Below, in pieces: positions 26,729 through 36,461 of a stretch of DNA of 64,000 bases. The notes beneath the pieces were generated by a model, which was not told where the DNA came from, did no database searches, and saw only the letters and a program-made list of their open reading frames with translations. The DNA lies in contig NZ_JBHSJJ010000002.1 in the NCBI RefSeq assembly GCF_042652345.1, positions 372,001-436,000 of the forward strand. The letters run 5' to 3'. This stretch comes from Negadavirga shengliensis. Lineage in GTDB: Bacteria > Bacteroidota > Bacteroidia > Cytophagales > Cyclobacteriaceae. The position numbers and the translations under genes are program-made. Numbering within the stretch: position 1 is the stretch's first letter; each line of letters starts with the position of its first letter.

Positions 26729-27900
26729 AGCGCATATTGTATTTCTATCACGAAAACCCTTTGGAAAAGAATGCCGGTAACAAAACGCGTGTCATAAACC
26801 TGCTGAGGTATTTTAAAAACAAGGGTATGGTTGTTGACTTTGTCAGCATTAGAAATTTCGGAAGCACATGGACAGACCATGACAAAGAAGTTTTTGAAAA
26901 AAGCGGGTTTTGCCGTACCCTTTACTTGTTGAGTAGAAAACCGAAAGGCAAAAACCTTTTTCAATATTGGCTATCTTATAAAATCCCGAACTTCTTTTTT
27001 AAGCTTAGGAAAAACCCCATAAGCTTGTATCTCAATTATCACATACAAAAAGGCTTTGAAAATGTGTTGAAAAATGAAACATATGACCATATCATTATAA
27101 ATTATGTTTATTGGGGAGAACTCATCAACAAGAAAAACCTGCTGTCCCGCGCAATGACCATTTTGGACACACATGATTTTACTACACCCAGGCATCTTGA
27201 TGATAAAAATTTTTCCTTAGCCGACTTCTTCGGAAACGAAATCAAACAAATGCGATATTTTGATCAGATATGGGCCATTTCTTCGGATGAACAATATCTT
27301 TTTGGACAATTTTACCCGTACAAAACAAAGCTTGTCCCGTTCATGATTGACAAGCCCGGCCCCAGACTGTTACCCCAAAAATACGAATTCATCTACGTGG
27401 CCAGTGACAATCCTCACAACAAGGAAGCCGCCGAGTGGTTTTTTTCCAAGGTATTCCCATCCATACCGGACAGCTACCGACTTCTGGTGGTTGGCAAAAT
27501 TACGAAACACATACCAGATCTTCCAAACGTCACAAAAATTCTGCACATGGATAAAATTGAAGAAGCTTACCATTCATCAAAAGCTGCCATATGTCCGATG
27601 TTGCATGGGACGGGCTTAAAGATAAAGGTTGTCGAGGCACTTGCCCATGGGTTGCCAGTCATTTGCCAAATAAGGGGTGTAGACGGTCTGCCCAATAAGA
27701 TCAATAACGGCTGTCTGGTAAGTGAAAATGCTACGGCTTTTGGTCAAAACATGCTGCATGTAGTTGAGGATGAGGATTTTCACGAAAAACACCGCGTTGA
27801 TGGGGAAAGCCTTTTTCTTGATTATTTCCAAAGTGAAAAAGTATATAAAAAACTAGACAGGTATTTTGCCTTGAAACATGAAAAACACCCGATAGGATGA
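26725..27900 (+). CDS. glycosyltransferase family 4-like
   Basis: A 391-residue GT-B enzyme. KRILYFYHENPLEKNAGNKT opens the acceptor domain; the donor domain has FIYVASDNPHNKEAAEWFF, a VVGK strand, and the GT4 hallmark PMLHGTGLKIKVVEALAHG, where the family's EXE-type Glu precedes ALAHGLPVI. Such enzymes use NDP-sugars with retention. ATGA overlaps at 26725 and 27897. Confidence 0.88.
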   Translation: MKRILYFYHENPLEKNAGNKTRVINLLRYFKNKGMVVDFVSIRNFGSTWTDHDKEVFEKSGFCRTLYLLSRKPKGKNLFQYWLSYKIPNFFFKLRKNPISLYLNYHIQKGFENVLKNETYDHIIINYVYWGELINKKNLLSRAMTILDTHDFTTPRHLDDKNFSLADFFGNEIKQMRYFDQIWAISSDEQYLFGQFYPYKTKLVPFMIDKPGPRLLPQKYEFIYVASDNPHNKEAAEWFFSKVFPSIPDSYRLLVVGKITKHIPDLPNVTKILHMDKIEEAYHSSKAAICPMLHGTGLKIKVVEALAHGLPVICQIRGVDGLPNKINNGCLVSENATAFGQNMLHVVEDEDFHEKHRVDGESLFLDYFQSEKVYKKLDRYFALKHEKHPIG

Positions 27901-29102
27901 GCTTTCTGGCCAAAATAGAGAAAAAAAATCGTTCAGTTTGCCTTGCAATCAACAAGGAATATTTTAAATGGGGGAAAACGTTACCGCAGAATGCCTACAA
28001 AAAAGTATTGCTAAAACTGTATTTGAAAAGGATCGGGATATTGGCCGTGAAAAGTTTGTTAAGGCCCAATATGATTCCCGAGGCGTGGAAAATGCTTGTC
28101 CATAAGCAAAAAAGAAAACATTTTCTATCGGACGCCCTTGGTCAAAAAGGCAAAACCCGTGAATTTTGGTGGACATTGTTGGGGTATAACTACTTTGTCC
28201 CAGATGAACTGATGCCTTTGTTGTCCGAAGACTGCATCATGAAAAAACAAATAAGGTTTCCGGATGTCAAGCAACCGGCTGTCTCCATCATCATTCCGGT
28301 TTACAACCAACTTCCCTATACGTACAATTGCCTCAAATCTCTCGAACGCCACCTCAATATACACTGTGAAATCATTCTTATTGACGACGGTTCATTTGAC
28401 GAGACACCAAAATTCCTTTCCACTCAGGTAGAAGGTATCCGCTACATCCGTAACACCGACAACCTCGGGTTTTTACTGAGCTGCAACAAAGCGATCGAAA
28501 AAGCCAAAGCACCTTTAATTTGCCTGCTGAATAATGACACACAGGTAAAAGAAAACTGGCTCGGTTCCTTGGTCGAAGTCCTTTTGGAACATGAAGACAT
28601 TGGCTGTGTGGGAAGCCAACTGATTTATCCCAATGGCCTGCTACAGGAAGCGGGTGGGCTTGTTTTTTCAGATGGCTCCACTTTAAACTTTGGCAATCTA
28701 GAGCTCCCTCAGCAGACACCTTACAACAAATCCCGCGAGGTGGATTATTGCTCAGGAGCTTCTATCTTGTTCAGAAAAGAAGATTTTGAAAAGATCGGTG
28801 GATTCGATGCACGATATGTCCCCGCCTACTATGAAGATACTGATTTGTGTTTTGAGATAAGACACAGACTTGGTAAAAAGGTCTGCTATATCCCCGAATC
28901 CAAAGTTTACCACTATGAAAGCATCACGACCGGCAAAGAAATCAAAGAAGGTAGTGTAAAAGTCCATATGCTTTATAATAAGGAAAAATTCAAGAAAAAA
29001 TGGCATCCTCAGTTAAGTTCGGCTTATTGTCCTAAAGGCGAACATATAAACGCGGCCATGAGGTTGGGAATGTTGAAACAGAAGAGAAAAGCTATATCAT
29101 GA
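27897..29102 (+). CDS. glycosyltransferase family 2
   Basis: A 401-residue enzyme with an N-terminal 115-residue helical extension before the GT-A domain (VSIIIPVYNQLPYTYNCLKS at about residue 130). The donor site is clear: IILIDDGSFDET, the LLNNDTQV DxD-type motif, and a late YYEDTDLCFEIRHRLGKK. It resembles O-antigen-type rhamnosyl or related transferases that add several residues. Last gene of the chain; convergent with the GH13 gene, 57 bases apart. Confidence 0.9.
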   Translation: MSFLAKIEKKNRSVCLAINKEYFKWGKTLPQNAYKKVLLKLYLKRIGILAVKSLLRPNMIPEAWKMLVHKQKRKHFLSDALGQKGKTREFWWTLLGYNYFVPDELMPLLSEDCIMKKQIRFPDVKQPAVSIIIPVYNQLPYTYNCLKSLERHLNIHCEIILIDDGSFDETPKFLSTQVEGIRYIRNTDNLGFLLSCNKAIEKAKAPLICLLNNDTQVKENWLGSLVEVLLEHEDIGCVGSQLIYPNGLLQEAGGLVFSDGSTLNFGNLELPQQTPYNKSREVDYCSGASILFRKEDFEKIGGFDARYVPAYYEDTDLCFEIRHRLGKKVCYIPESKVYHYESITTGKEIKEGSVKVHMLYNKEKFKKKWHPQLSSAYCPKGEHINAAMRLGMLKQKRKAIS

Positions 29103-29159
29103 CCTCAAGCCATACCGGCGGCAAAAAGGGGTACGTCGCAAACGGGGAAACCTCCCCTC

Positions 29160-31181
29160 CTAATGTTCGAATGTGGTGTGTGCAAGCCACATGATCTCAT
29201 AAGGTTTCAAATAGATTTTTGCCTTGCCATTATCCTCAATTAATTTCACCCTTTCGTCCTTTAATAGGTTATACCACTTTTGTTTCTTCGGATCTTGCTT
29301 GGAGAAGCCGGGCAATTCATCCGTTGAAACCGATGCCGGTTTATCCGCGGGGTTTAGGATCACCGTCACCATCTGATCACCTGCTATTCTCTGAAAAGCC
29401 ACTATTTCAGGGTTGCCTTTAAATTCAAGCGGAACCAAAGTGCCCCCTTGAAATGCAGGGTATTCCTTTCTTTTGGATATTAATTGCTGGTAATAGGCAA
29501 AAACACCCACACTGTCCTGGGACCGGATGGAAGAACCCTGATCAAATATGGGCACGGATCGATAAGGATGGGGCAATGCCCCGATTTCCTGCCCCTGGTA
29601 GAGCATGGGGATGCCGGGAATAGAAAAAACAAGGGCCGCGGCTGTTTTGCTCCGCTCCAGATCATGGTGAACCGGGAACCTTGGAAGGTCATTGTTTTCG
29701 GTAAAACGGAGTATTCGGTTCGCATGGTCAAGATCAGAGAACAAGGAGGCCTTCAGTATTGCCGCTCTTTTTCCTGCATCCGGGTGATTGAAAGCTGTTT
29801 TGCTCTCAGATGCATTGTATTCGTACTCCCAGCTCCATTGGGATACCCAAAGCGTGTCATTGGTCCAATCATAAGCCGCGTCAAATCCGTATTGATAGAC
29901 CTCCGGTTCCCGGCCTTTGGCTTCGGCCAACATGAATATATCAGGTTTGATGCTTTTCAGCTCGTTTCTCAGCCTGAGGCCAAATTCAGGTTTTCTTGCC
30001 ATCACCCCCCAGATAGCATCGAAGCGATAACCGTCTATACCGAATTCCTCCACCCAGTATTTACAGGCTTCCAACATCCACCTTTGGACTTCTTCATTGT
30101 CATAGTTGAGATTGACAAGGTCTTTCCAGAAATAATTGATAAAGCCATATTCATCCGCATTGTAATGCGATGAGTATTTTGCGCCGTCGAAAGTGGTGTG
30201 ATAAAAATCGTTGTAATGGGAAAGCGGCCCATGGGCAATCCTGCTCTTTGCATAGGGATGATGGATACTGCTGTGGTTTAAAACAAGGTCAAACAATACC
30301 CTCAGGCCCAGTTCATTTGCTTTTTGGATGAGATTTCGCAGTTCTGCTTCATCGCCGTGCGCAGGGTTCAATTTGAAATAATTGACAATATCATAGCCTT
30401 GCCCCTTTCTATGGCTTTGGAAAATCGGCTGGAGGTAAAGGGTATTGATTCCCAGTGCCGCAATATCCGGTAGTTTTTTGGTGATGGCATTCAATCCGCC
30501 GGACGCAGAGAAGTTATAAGGGCTTAACTGGTAAAGAATGGCCGAATCCATCCAGGGATGACGGGGGTTGTCCGGTCCAAAAACCGTATATTCTTTACCG
30601 GTTTTTCTGAACATGGCCTTGTAGGTTTTTGTATCGTGCAGGGAATGGCTTTTTAGGTTTATCCAATAATCCCCGTCCTTTTCCGGTTTTTTAAAAATCA
30701 CGCCGAGATCCTCAGTTCCAATAATTTCCAATGTTTCCGGATTGCCGGTCGCTGATAGCCATTCCAGGTCAATGGTTTCTGAGAGTGGGTTTTCCAGTTC
30801 AATTGCCTGAATGTGGATATGGTCTTTTCCCATCCTGATAACAGGCTTGTATACGGGTACCGGTTTGTAGGCCAGTGTAAGAAAAAGCGTGTCAGAAGCC
30901 ATTCCCATATCTTTTTCATTGTAAGCCACAACAAAGGTATTATGGATTTCTTTCAGTTTAACATGTACTTCGAATTCTCCATTTTCAACCTCAACAGGCT
31001 GGGATCTGCTATTGTGAAACAGCCAAAGATTCCCTTCCTTCATTCCATGTGCTTTTCCTTTTATCTTCTGGTCAACAGACCAAACGACTGCGTCCTTTTT
31101 CAGCCAAACTATCTCTGAAACGATAGCGTCATTTTGTTGAAATAAGAAAAGTGTGAGGATTAATTGTATGTTGAAAATCAT
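29160..31181 (-). CDS. secreted alpha-amylase-family (GH13) enzyme
   Basis: A 673-residue secreted glucan enzyme. The signal peptide is short (IQLILTLFLFQQNDA); no lipobox is seen. Residues 20-205 form an N-terminal beta-sandwich region, 210-560 the barrel and 570-673 a C-terminal beta domain. The four GH13 regions are present: DLVLNH, GYRFDAIWG (nucleophile Asp388), LAEAKG (acid/base Glu420) and FTENND with Asp498. Region IV normally reads NHD; here residue 497 is Asn in place of His. It lies downstream of the oxidative operon but is split from it by 266 bases that carry a dispersed repeat. Expected action: hydrolysis or transfer on alpha-glucan-like material in the periplasm. Confidence 0.92.
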   Translation of the reverse strand: MIFNIQLILTLFLFQQNDAIVSEIVWLKKDAVVWSVDQKIKGKAHGMKEGNLWLFHNSRSQPVEVENGEFEVHVKLKEIHNTFVVAYNEKDMGMASDTLFLTLAYKPVPVYKPVIRMGKDHIHIQAIELENPLSETIDLEWLSATGNPETLEIIGTEDLGVIFKKPEKDGDYWINLKSHSLHDTKTYKAMFRKTGKEYTVFGPDNPRHPWMDSAILYQLSPYNFSASGGLNAITKKLPDIAALGINTLYLQPIFQSHRKGQGYDIVNYFKLNPAHGDEAELRNLIQKANELGLRVLFDLVLNHSSIHHPYAKSRIAHGPLSHYNDFYHTTFDGAKYSSHYNADEYGFINYFWKDLVNLNYDNEEVQRWMLEACKYWVEEFGIDGYRFDAIWGVMARKPEFGLRLRNELKSIKPDIFMLAEAKGREPEVYQYGFDAAYDWTNDTLWVSQWSWEYEYNASESKTAFNHPDAGKRAAILKASLFSDLDHANRILRFTENNDLPRFPVHHDLERSKTAAALVFSIPGIPMLYQGQEIGALPHPYRSVPIFDQGSSIRSQDSVGVFAYYQQLISKRKEYPAFQGGTLVPLEFKGNPEIVAFQRIAGDQMVTVILNPADKPASVSTDELPGFSKQDPKKQKWYNLLKDERVKLIEDNGKAKIYLKPYEIMWLAHTTFEH

Positions 31182-31248
31182 GGTGTTATCAATAATTAAA
31201 TGATTTGATTATATTCGGTTGATTGATTACTAATATGCGTTGGGGGAC

Positions 31249-31427
31249 CGTTACTGCATATAATTTTTTTATTCCGATAGGATTTTGTCAGGGTTTTTGC
31301 TTGGTTCCCCGCAAAAACACCCGCCAAAATCCTGTGAGATCCGCACATAGAGTCCGGGGACTGCCATCCCCCGGTACAGTATTTTCATCCCCTTCGCGGA
31401 TTCTGCTACCGTTTAAATATTCAATAA
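31249..31427 (+). repeat. dispersed ~180-bp repeat, copy 1
   Basis: This non-coding block matches 53246-53427 over its full length in the same orientation. Strongest identity: the text around ttgcttggttccc (31297-31309) and the hairpin ccgggga/tccccc with gtacagtattttca after it. Read on the minus strand it contains a frame ILAGVFAGNQAKTLTK that has a counterpart in the other copy. It sits upstream of the GH13 gene and downstream of the Gfo/Idh gene, and may carry the GH13 promoter. Confidence 0.85.
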
Positions 31428-31447
31428 CCAGCACCGGGTTCAGGTTA

Positions 31448-32548
31448 CTAAGTTACGATGCTGACCACTTTCCCGGTATCCGCACTTTTCAACGCGGCAT
31501 AACATAGTTGCAAACTTTTCAGGTTGCTTTCTGCACCGTTACCGGGTTCCCTGTTTTCTTCTATGGCACAGAGCAGCTCTCCCATGGTTCCCTGAAACCC
31601 ATTCTCGAACCATGATCCTTCCAAGGGCACTTTCACCTCCCCCGTTTCCGTATAAATCTCCATCATCGGCTGCTTGTTCAGGCCGGGGCCTCTGCTTCGA
31701 AGTGTACCTTTCGTACCTACTATGGAGGTGACATCTTCTTCCCCCAAAGTGGTATGGGCATTAAAAGCCATCCGGACCTGGGCTTGTTCATAATTGATGA
31801 TGCAGGAGGCGAGGGCGGGAGGAAGGTATAATTGCTCATCAAACCTGACCGCTGAAGCATATACGTCTTTGACCTGTTGCCCCTCCATAAAGCTGGAAGC
31901 AATGTCAAACCAATGGATGGCAAAATCATACAGTACCATATGGTGGATCTTTTCAAAACCCGCCAATCCTTTTATCCAGGTCTGATCCCACTGAAGGGAA
32001 AAGTCCACTGAAACCGGCCTTCCGATCAAACCGCTTTTGATGGCTTCACGCATATAGCTGAAATGGGGCGCCCATCTGCCATTTTGGTTGATGGCCAGTT
32101 TCACCCCGTTTTTCCTGGCCAATTTTATCAGTTCCATCCCTTCTTGTATATCCAGCACAAACGGCTTCTGACTGAGCACATGTTTTTTGGCATGTAAAGC
32201 CTCCCTTAAAACAGGAAGTCTGTCCTGAGGATGTGGCGTGATATCCACCACTTCAATGTCATCCCTTTCGAATATCTTTCTATAGTCTTCGTAAACCTGG
32301 GCATCGGGGTAATATTTATCGCGCATGGCCTTGGCCTTTTCAGCAGTGTGATCTGCAAATGCAACCACATTCAAACCGATGGCTTTATAATTTTTGAGGT
32401 GAAAATCGCTGATTCCCCCGGTTCCTATCAAGCCTATCTTGGGCCAATAATTTTTGGGAATCCGGGGCAAATAATCGATTCTGGGAGGAGATATTTGTTT
32501 ACTTGTCTTCTCAGCGCTGAGCCCATATCCATCATTTTCATTTTCCAT
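31448..32548 (-). CDS. Gfo/Idh/MocA family oxidoreductase
   Basis: A 366-residue cytoplasmic NAD(P)-dependent dehydrogenase. The nucleotide loop is PKIGLIGTGGISDFHLKNY; the family EKP motif reads SQKPFVLD and supplies the catalytic Lys; the GLAGFEKIHHMVLYDFAIHW segment carries the D-x-x-x-H pair. The family oxidises or reduces sugar ring carbons, often carbon 3. No signal peptide is seen, so it would act in the cytoplasm on imported product. Last gene of the oxidative operon, 23 bases after the TIM-barrel gene; such pairs commonly act in series on keto-sugars. Confidence 0.93.
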   Translation of the reverse strand: MENENDGYGLSAEKTSKQISPPRIDYLPRIPKNYWPKIGLIGTGGISDFHLKNYKAIGLNVVAFADHTAEKAKAMRDKYYPDAQVYEDYRKIFERDDIEVVDITPHPQDRLPVLREALHAKKHVLSQKPFVLDIQEGMELIKLARKNGVKLAINQNGRWAPHFSYMREAIKSGLIGRPVSVDFSLQWDQTWIKGLAGFEKIHHMVLYDFAIHWFDIASSFMEGQQVKDVYASAVRFDEQLYLPPALASCIINYEQAQVRMAFNAHTTLGEEDVTSIVGTKGTLRSRGPGLNKQPMMEIYTETGEVKVPLEGSWFENGFQGTMGELLCAIEENREPGNGAESNLKSLQLCYAALKSADTGKVVSIVT

Positions 32549-32571
32549 GTTTCCTTGATTTTATGGACAGA

Positions 32572-33393
32572 TTATCCTCTTAAGCCGACTTGTTGCATCA
32601 GATTGTTGGTAGCGTGGTAAGCTTCTTTCACCCATTCCACTATTTTGTCCGGATCAGGTGAATATTCCAGTTCCAAAGAAACGGATCCTTCAAAATCCAG
32701 GTCTTTGATGGCCTGTAGGTAAGGAGCAAACTTGACCACCCCTCTCCCCGGAGGAAGGTCCCCATGGACCATGCCATCACAGTCGCTGATATGAACGTGG
32801 GTGGCCTTTCCTTTGAGCAGGCTCAATTCCGAAGGCGAAGCATCCGCCAGGACAAGATGGCTGATATCTATGTTGGCTTTGATATTGGACAGTCCGCAAT
32901 CACCTATAAATCCGGCCATTTTGGGGATTGAATTAAGCAGGCTGAGCCTGAAAGGTTCCAACTCCAAAGCGATTTCAATACCAGATTCACCAGCATACTG
33001 ACCTATTTCCCGCACGTGTTCCACCGCCCATTCCCATTGCGCTGCAGGCGGTATGACTTCTCTCTGCCACACATACTCGCCTAAGACCAACAGGACATTT
33101 TTGGCGCGGAATTCCTTGGCCAGATCCACAAATTTTTTAACCCTTTCTACATGAAAATGTCTTACTGGGTCATTAAAATCCACAAGTCCGAAAGCCACCA
33201 CCACTACCGATGTGATCGGAAGACCATGGCTTTGGCAGGTGTTTTTGATGAGCGCAATCTCTGTTTGATCTATTGTCAATGCTTCCGGGAAAATATCCAC
33301 CGTATCGAAGCCTATTCTGGCAATATGTTCCAGCCCTGTTTTGGTGTTTACGCCGGCCTGGGCGAAGGCGCTGTTGATGATTCCGAGTTTCAT
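32572..33393 (-). CDS. sugar phosphate isomerase/epimerase-like TIM barrel
   Basis: A 273-residue cytoplasmic TIM-barrel protein of the xylose-isomerase-like superfamily. Strand-end ligands are visible: EIALELEPF, NIKANIDISHL, THVHISDCDGM and SVSLELEYSP. It lacks a signal peptide, unlike the two Tat-exported paralogues at 2899 and 39190. Between the dioxygenase and Gfo/Idh genes with gaps of 32 and 23 bases. Expected role: isomerisation or epimerisation of an intermediate that the neighbouring Gfo/Idh enzyme also handles. Confidence 0.9.
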   Translation of the reverse strand: MKLGIINSAFAQAGVNTKTGLEHIARIGFDTVDIFPEALTIDQTEIALIKNTCQSHGLPITSVVVVAFGLVDFNDPVRHFHVERVKKFVDLAKEFRAKNVLLVLGEYVWQREVIPPAAQWEWAVEHVREIGQYAGESGIEIALELEPFRLSLLNSIPKMAGFIGDCGLSNIKANIDISHLVLADASPSELSLLKGKATHVHISDCDGMVHGDLPPGRGVVKFAPYLQAIKDLDFEGSVSLELEYSPDPDKIVEWVKEAYHATNNLMQQVGLRG

Positions 33394-33425
33394 ATACTGG
33401 TTATTTTAGCGTTTTATGGGGAAAA

Positions 33426-34250
33426 TTATTGTCCAAGACTCCTGGCACTTTTATCCTCTTTGAGGTTGGCGAACTTCACCTGTTCATCCAGATCGGTATT
33501 TTTGGCCACTTCCAAAATCCTCCTGTCCTCCACCTTGTTCAGCTTGGTATAGGAGGGATGGTGGGATTCTTTGAAGGGGTTGTTGGTGGCTTTGTTGTAA
33601 CAGCAGATCATGGACCACCTGGAATTTTCGGATTTGTTTTCATCGGAAGCATGTAATAGATTGGAATGAAAGAAAAGCGCATCTCCCGGGTCCATTTCAC
33701 AGTAAATTTTTTCCCTGACCTTTAGCACTTCATTGACCCTTTCCATGTCGGCTCCAGCCTGATCCCCGCTCAAGATATGGTTTACTCTTCCCATTTTATG
33801 GGAACCGTCTATGACCTGCAAACAGCCGTTTTCCCTGGTAGCCTTGTCCACAGCAATCATGACACTGCATAGGTCGGGGAAGAGCAACCCGTTTTGGTAC
33901 CAATAGCCATAATCCTGATGCCAGGCCCAGGCGCCACCCACTTTGGCATCTTTAAGCACCATTTTGGAATGATAGTGATAAACTTCTCCCCCCAATAAAT
34001 CCTCTACACGGTCTACAAGTTTTTTGCACCTGGCAAACATGCCATAAATCCCTTCCCCGGGGTGGTTCCAAAGGGAAAGACGCACGGCGTTCCCCTTGCC
34101 ATCATCCATCGCGGTGGCAGCCTGGGCCATTTGATGGTCGTTACGGGCTTTGTCACTTAGGTGATTGATCTCCTCTTCGGAAAACAATTTCCGGATAATG
34201 ACATAGCCGTGTTCCTCAAAATGGGCTTTTTCATCTTTGGTTATTTTCAT
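33426..34250 (-). CDS. phytanoyl-CoA dioxygenase family (Fe(II)/2-oxoglutarate) enzyme
   Basis: A 274-residue double-stranded beta-helix enzyme. The iron ligands are visible as HQD (H111, D113) and a distal His200 in NLLHASD, with an Arg in SRWSM nearby for 2-oxoglutarate. Family members hydroxylate small molecules using O2 and 2-oxoglutarate. No signal peptide is visible, so it is probably cytoplasmic. In PhyH enzymes near sugar-catabolic operons of Bacteroidota the substrate is usually unknown. Gap to the PQQ dehydrogenase gene is 48 bases. Confidence 0.9.
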   Translation of the reverse strand: MKITKDEKAHFEEHGYVIIRKLFSEEEINHLSDKARNDHQMAQAATAMDDGKGNAVRLSLWNHPGEGIYGMFARCKKLVDRVEDLLGGEVYHYHSKMVLKDAKVGGAWAWHQDYGYWYQNGLLFPDLCSVMIAVDKATRENGCLQVIDGSHKMGRVNHILSGDQAGADMERVNEVLKVREKIYCEMDPGDALFFHSNLLHASDENKSENSRWSMICCYNKATNNPFKESHHPSYTKLNKVEDRRILEVAKNTDLDEQVKFANLKEDKSARSLGQ

Positions 34251-34298
34251 CGCCTTTTGGGTTTATATTAGTGTATCGATTGAATTGTTGATTAAAGT

Positions 34299-36437
34299 TT
34301 AATCGGGCAAGGCAAAAGCCACATAGGCATCCCCACCATGGGCACCCAGTTTGGTCCCTCCGCAGGCAATGACGACATACTGTTTTCCATCAACTTCATA
34401 AGTACTTGGAGTAGCAAAACCCGCGGCCGGCAGCTCTGTTTCCCACAAAAGTTCTCCGTTTCTTTTATCATATGCCCTGAATTTTTTGTCCTTTGTCCCT
34501 GCAATGAACAGAAGCCCGCTTTTGGTGACCACCGGGCCTCCATAACTTTCCGCACCGGTAACGGGAACTCCTTTTTCAGCGAGTTCAGGATATTCCCCAA
34601 ATGGAACGGTCCATAAATATTCTCCTGTATTGAGGTCGATGGCGTTCAATGTCCCCCAGGGTGGACTGATTCCCGGAAGCCCTTTCGAGTCAAGGAACTT
34701 CCCAAATAAATTGATCTGATAAGAAAGGGAAAGATCTGCCTGACTGTTGTTTCCCAATCCCGGTTCTTTTATTTCCTTAAATCCATTGTCCTCACCGTAT
34801 AAAAATGCCAGCAGAGAATGGATATCACTATCCTCCAGTTGGGTAAAGGCGGGCATCATTCCCTTTCCATTGCTGATAATGGCCCGGGCCTGGGATTTTG
34901 AAAGTTTTCCCTTCAGCGAATCCAGTGAAGGATAGCCACTTTCAGGACTCCCCTTTAGTGTGGCACCATGACAAGGTGTACAGTTGAGCGCATAAATTCT
35001 TTGTCCCTGTCCAAGTTTCTGCAATTCCTCTTGGGTAGCAGAGGGACCGAGTCCAATTCTCCAGGCCATTTCACTGCTGTTGACATACATGATGCCATCG
35101 GGGTCAGTGGCAGCACCACCCCATTCAGCACCGCCATCCAAACCAGGAAAAACCAAAGTCCCGCCCCTGCTCAACGGAGTAAAGGGCCCTTCCCTTCTGC
35201 TTTTTTTCAATATTTCCAAAAGTTCATCCCGGTTTTCTGCAAAAGGACTTATATCACTTTCTGTGATCATTTGCCTCGCGTACGGAGCAGGTTTGGTCGG
35301 AAAGGGCTGGGTTGGCCAGGATTGTTCTCCTGGAATATCGGATTGGGGAACGGGTTTTTCCTCAATGGGGAAAAGCGGTTCCCCTGTTTCTCTGTTAAAA
35401 ACAAAGATAAAGCCCTGTTTGGTCACCTGTGCTACCGCATCTACTTTTTGGCCCTGATGGGTAACTGTCAACAAATTCGGCGGGGCTGGGGGATCTCTGT
35501 CCAGGATGTCATGGTGGACCATTTGAAAATGCCAGATTCTTTCGCCAGTAGCTGCGTCAAGAGCAAGCAGGGTATTGGCAAAAAGGTTACTGCCTACCCG
35601 GTCCGCGCCGTAAAAATCATAAGCTGCTGAGCCGGTAGGTACATACACGATCCCCCGTTCTCTGTCTATAGCCATGCCTGCCCAGTTATTGGCAGCGCCT
35701 ACTTTGGTATTATGGTGGGCATGCTTCGGCCAGGTATCGTGACCATACTCCCCTGGATCAGGGATGGTTTTGAAAACCCAAGCCAGCTTGCCGGTACGGA
35801 TATTAAAGGCTTGAATGTGGCCTAAAGCTGCATCAGCACCTTCAGATACCCTGAGCGGCATGATGATCAGGTCGTTGTAGACTGTTCCGGGCGTATTGGA
35901 AATGACCATTTTGTCTTTGGCGGTTGGACCCAAACCCGACTTTAGGCTGATTCTTCCATTTTCCCCAAAATCTTCGACAAGTTCTCCGTTTTCGGCTTTT
36001 AAGGCAATCAACCACTCACCATGCGTATAGAGAATTCTTTGGTCAGGCCCGTCCTCCCAATAGACCAGTCCCCGGCTGGTGCTGAACTGGTCAGATCCGT
36101 TGGCTGCTTTCCTCCAGATTTCTTTTCCCGAAGCTGCTTCAATGGCAAAAGGTTGGGTGGTTGCCGTCATACCATACAGAACGCCATGGACAATGATAGG
36201 ATTACACTGGATTTGTCCGGTGTCTCCCGTATGGTAGGTCCAGGCAACTTCCAGTTCTTTTACGTTGTCTTTGGTGATATGGTCCAGAACGGAATAATGG
36301 TTTCTTTCAGGTCCTCCGAGATATTCCTTCCATTCCCGGTCAGGTTCCGAAATTGGCATCTTGTCCCCACAGGCAACAAAGAATGCCATTATGATGTAAG
36401 TTATTGTGAATGTGCCTAATGGCTTCATGTTCATCAT
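34299..36437 (-). CDS. PQQ-dependent dehydrogenase with cytochrome c domain (second copy), lipoprotein
   Basis: A 712-residue quinoprotein dehydrogenase. The signal ends FVAC (lipobox). An eight-bladed PQQ propeller is built from repeats such as ALDAATGERIWHF and AIDLNTGEYLWTVPF; a cytochrome c domain with CTPCH near residue 485 is inserted before the last blades instead of being terminal, and its axial Met is probably in GKGMMPAF. Role: periplasmic oxidation of an alcohol or aldose with electrons leaving through haem. It is related to the enzyme at 40104-42299 but clearly diverged. Embedded between nucleoside hydrolase and dioxygenase genes. Confidence 0.92.
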   Translation of the reverse strand: MMNMKPLGTFTITYIIMAFFVACGDKMPISEPDREWKEYLGGPERNHYSVLDHITKDNVKELEVAWTYHTGDTGQIQCNPIIVHGVLYGMTATTQPFAIEAASGKEIWRKAANGSDQFSTSRGLVYWEDGPDQRILYTHGEWLIALKAENGELVEDFGENGRISLKSGLGPTAKDKMVISNTPGTVYNDLIIMPLRVSEGADAALGHIQAFNIRTGKLAWVFKTIPDPGEYGHDTWPKHAHHNTKVGAANNWAGMAIDRERGIVYVPTGSAAYDFYGADRVGSNLFANTLLALDAATGERIWHFQMVHHDILDRDPPAPPNLLTVTHQGQKVDAVAQVTKQGFIFVFNRETGEPLFPIEEKPVPQSDIPGEQSWPTQPFPTKPAPYARQMITESDISPFAENRDELLEILKKSRREGPFTPLSRGGTLVFPGLDGGAEWGGAATDPDGIMYVNSSEMAWRIGLGPSATQEELQKLGQGQRIYALNCTPCHGATLKGSPESGYPSLDSLKGKLSKSQARAIISNGKGMMPAFTQLEDSDIHSLLAFLYGEDNGFKEIKEPGLGNNSQADLSLSYQINLFGKFLDSKGLPGISPPWGTLNAIDLNTGEYLWTVPFGEYPELAEKGVPVTGAESYGGPVVTKSGLLFIAGTKDKKFRAYDKRNGELLWETELPAAGFATPSTYEVDGKQYVVIACGGTKLGAHGGDAYVAFALPD

Positions 36438-36461
36438 ATAATTATTTTGATATGACCAGGT

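Noticed and set aside
29143..29156. gggga/tcccc mini-hairpin between convergent genes
   Set aside because: A five-pair stem with no T-run on either strand is too weak to call a terminator.
29484..30173. 229-codon plus-strand frame within the GH13 gene
   Set aside because: It overlaps the catalytic regions of GH13 on the other strand and shows no family features.
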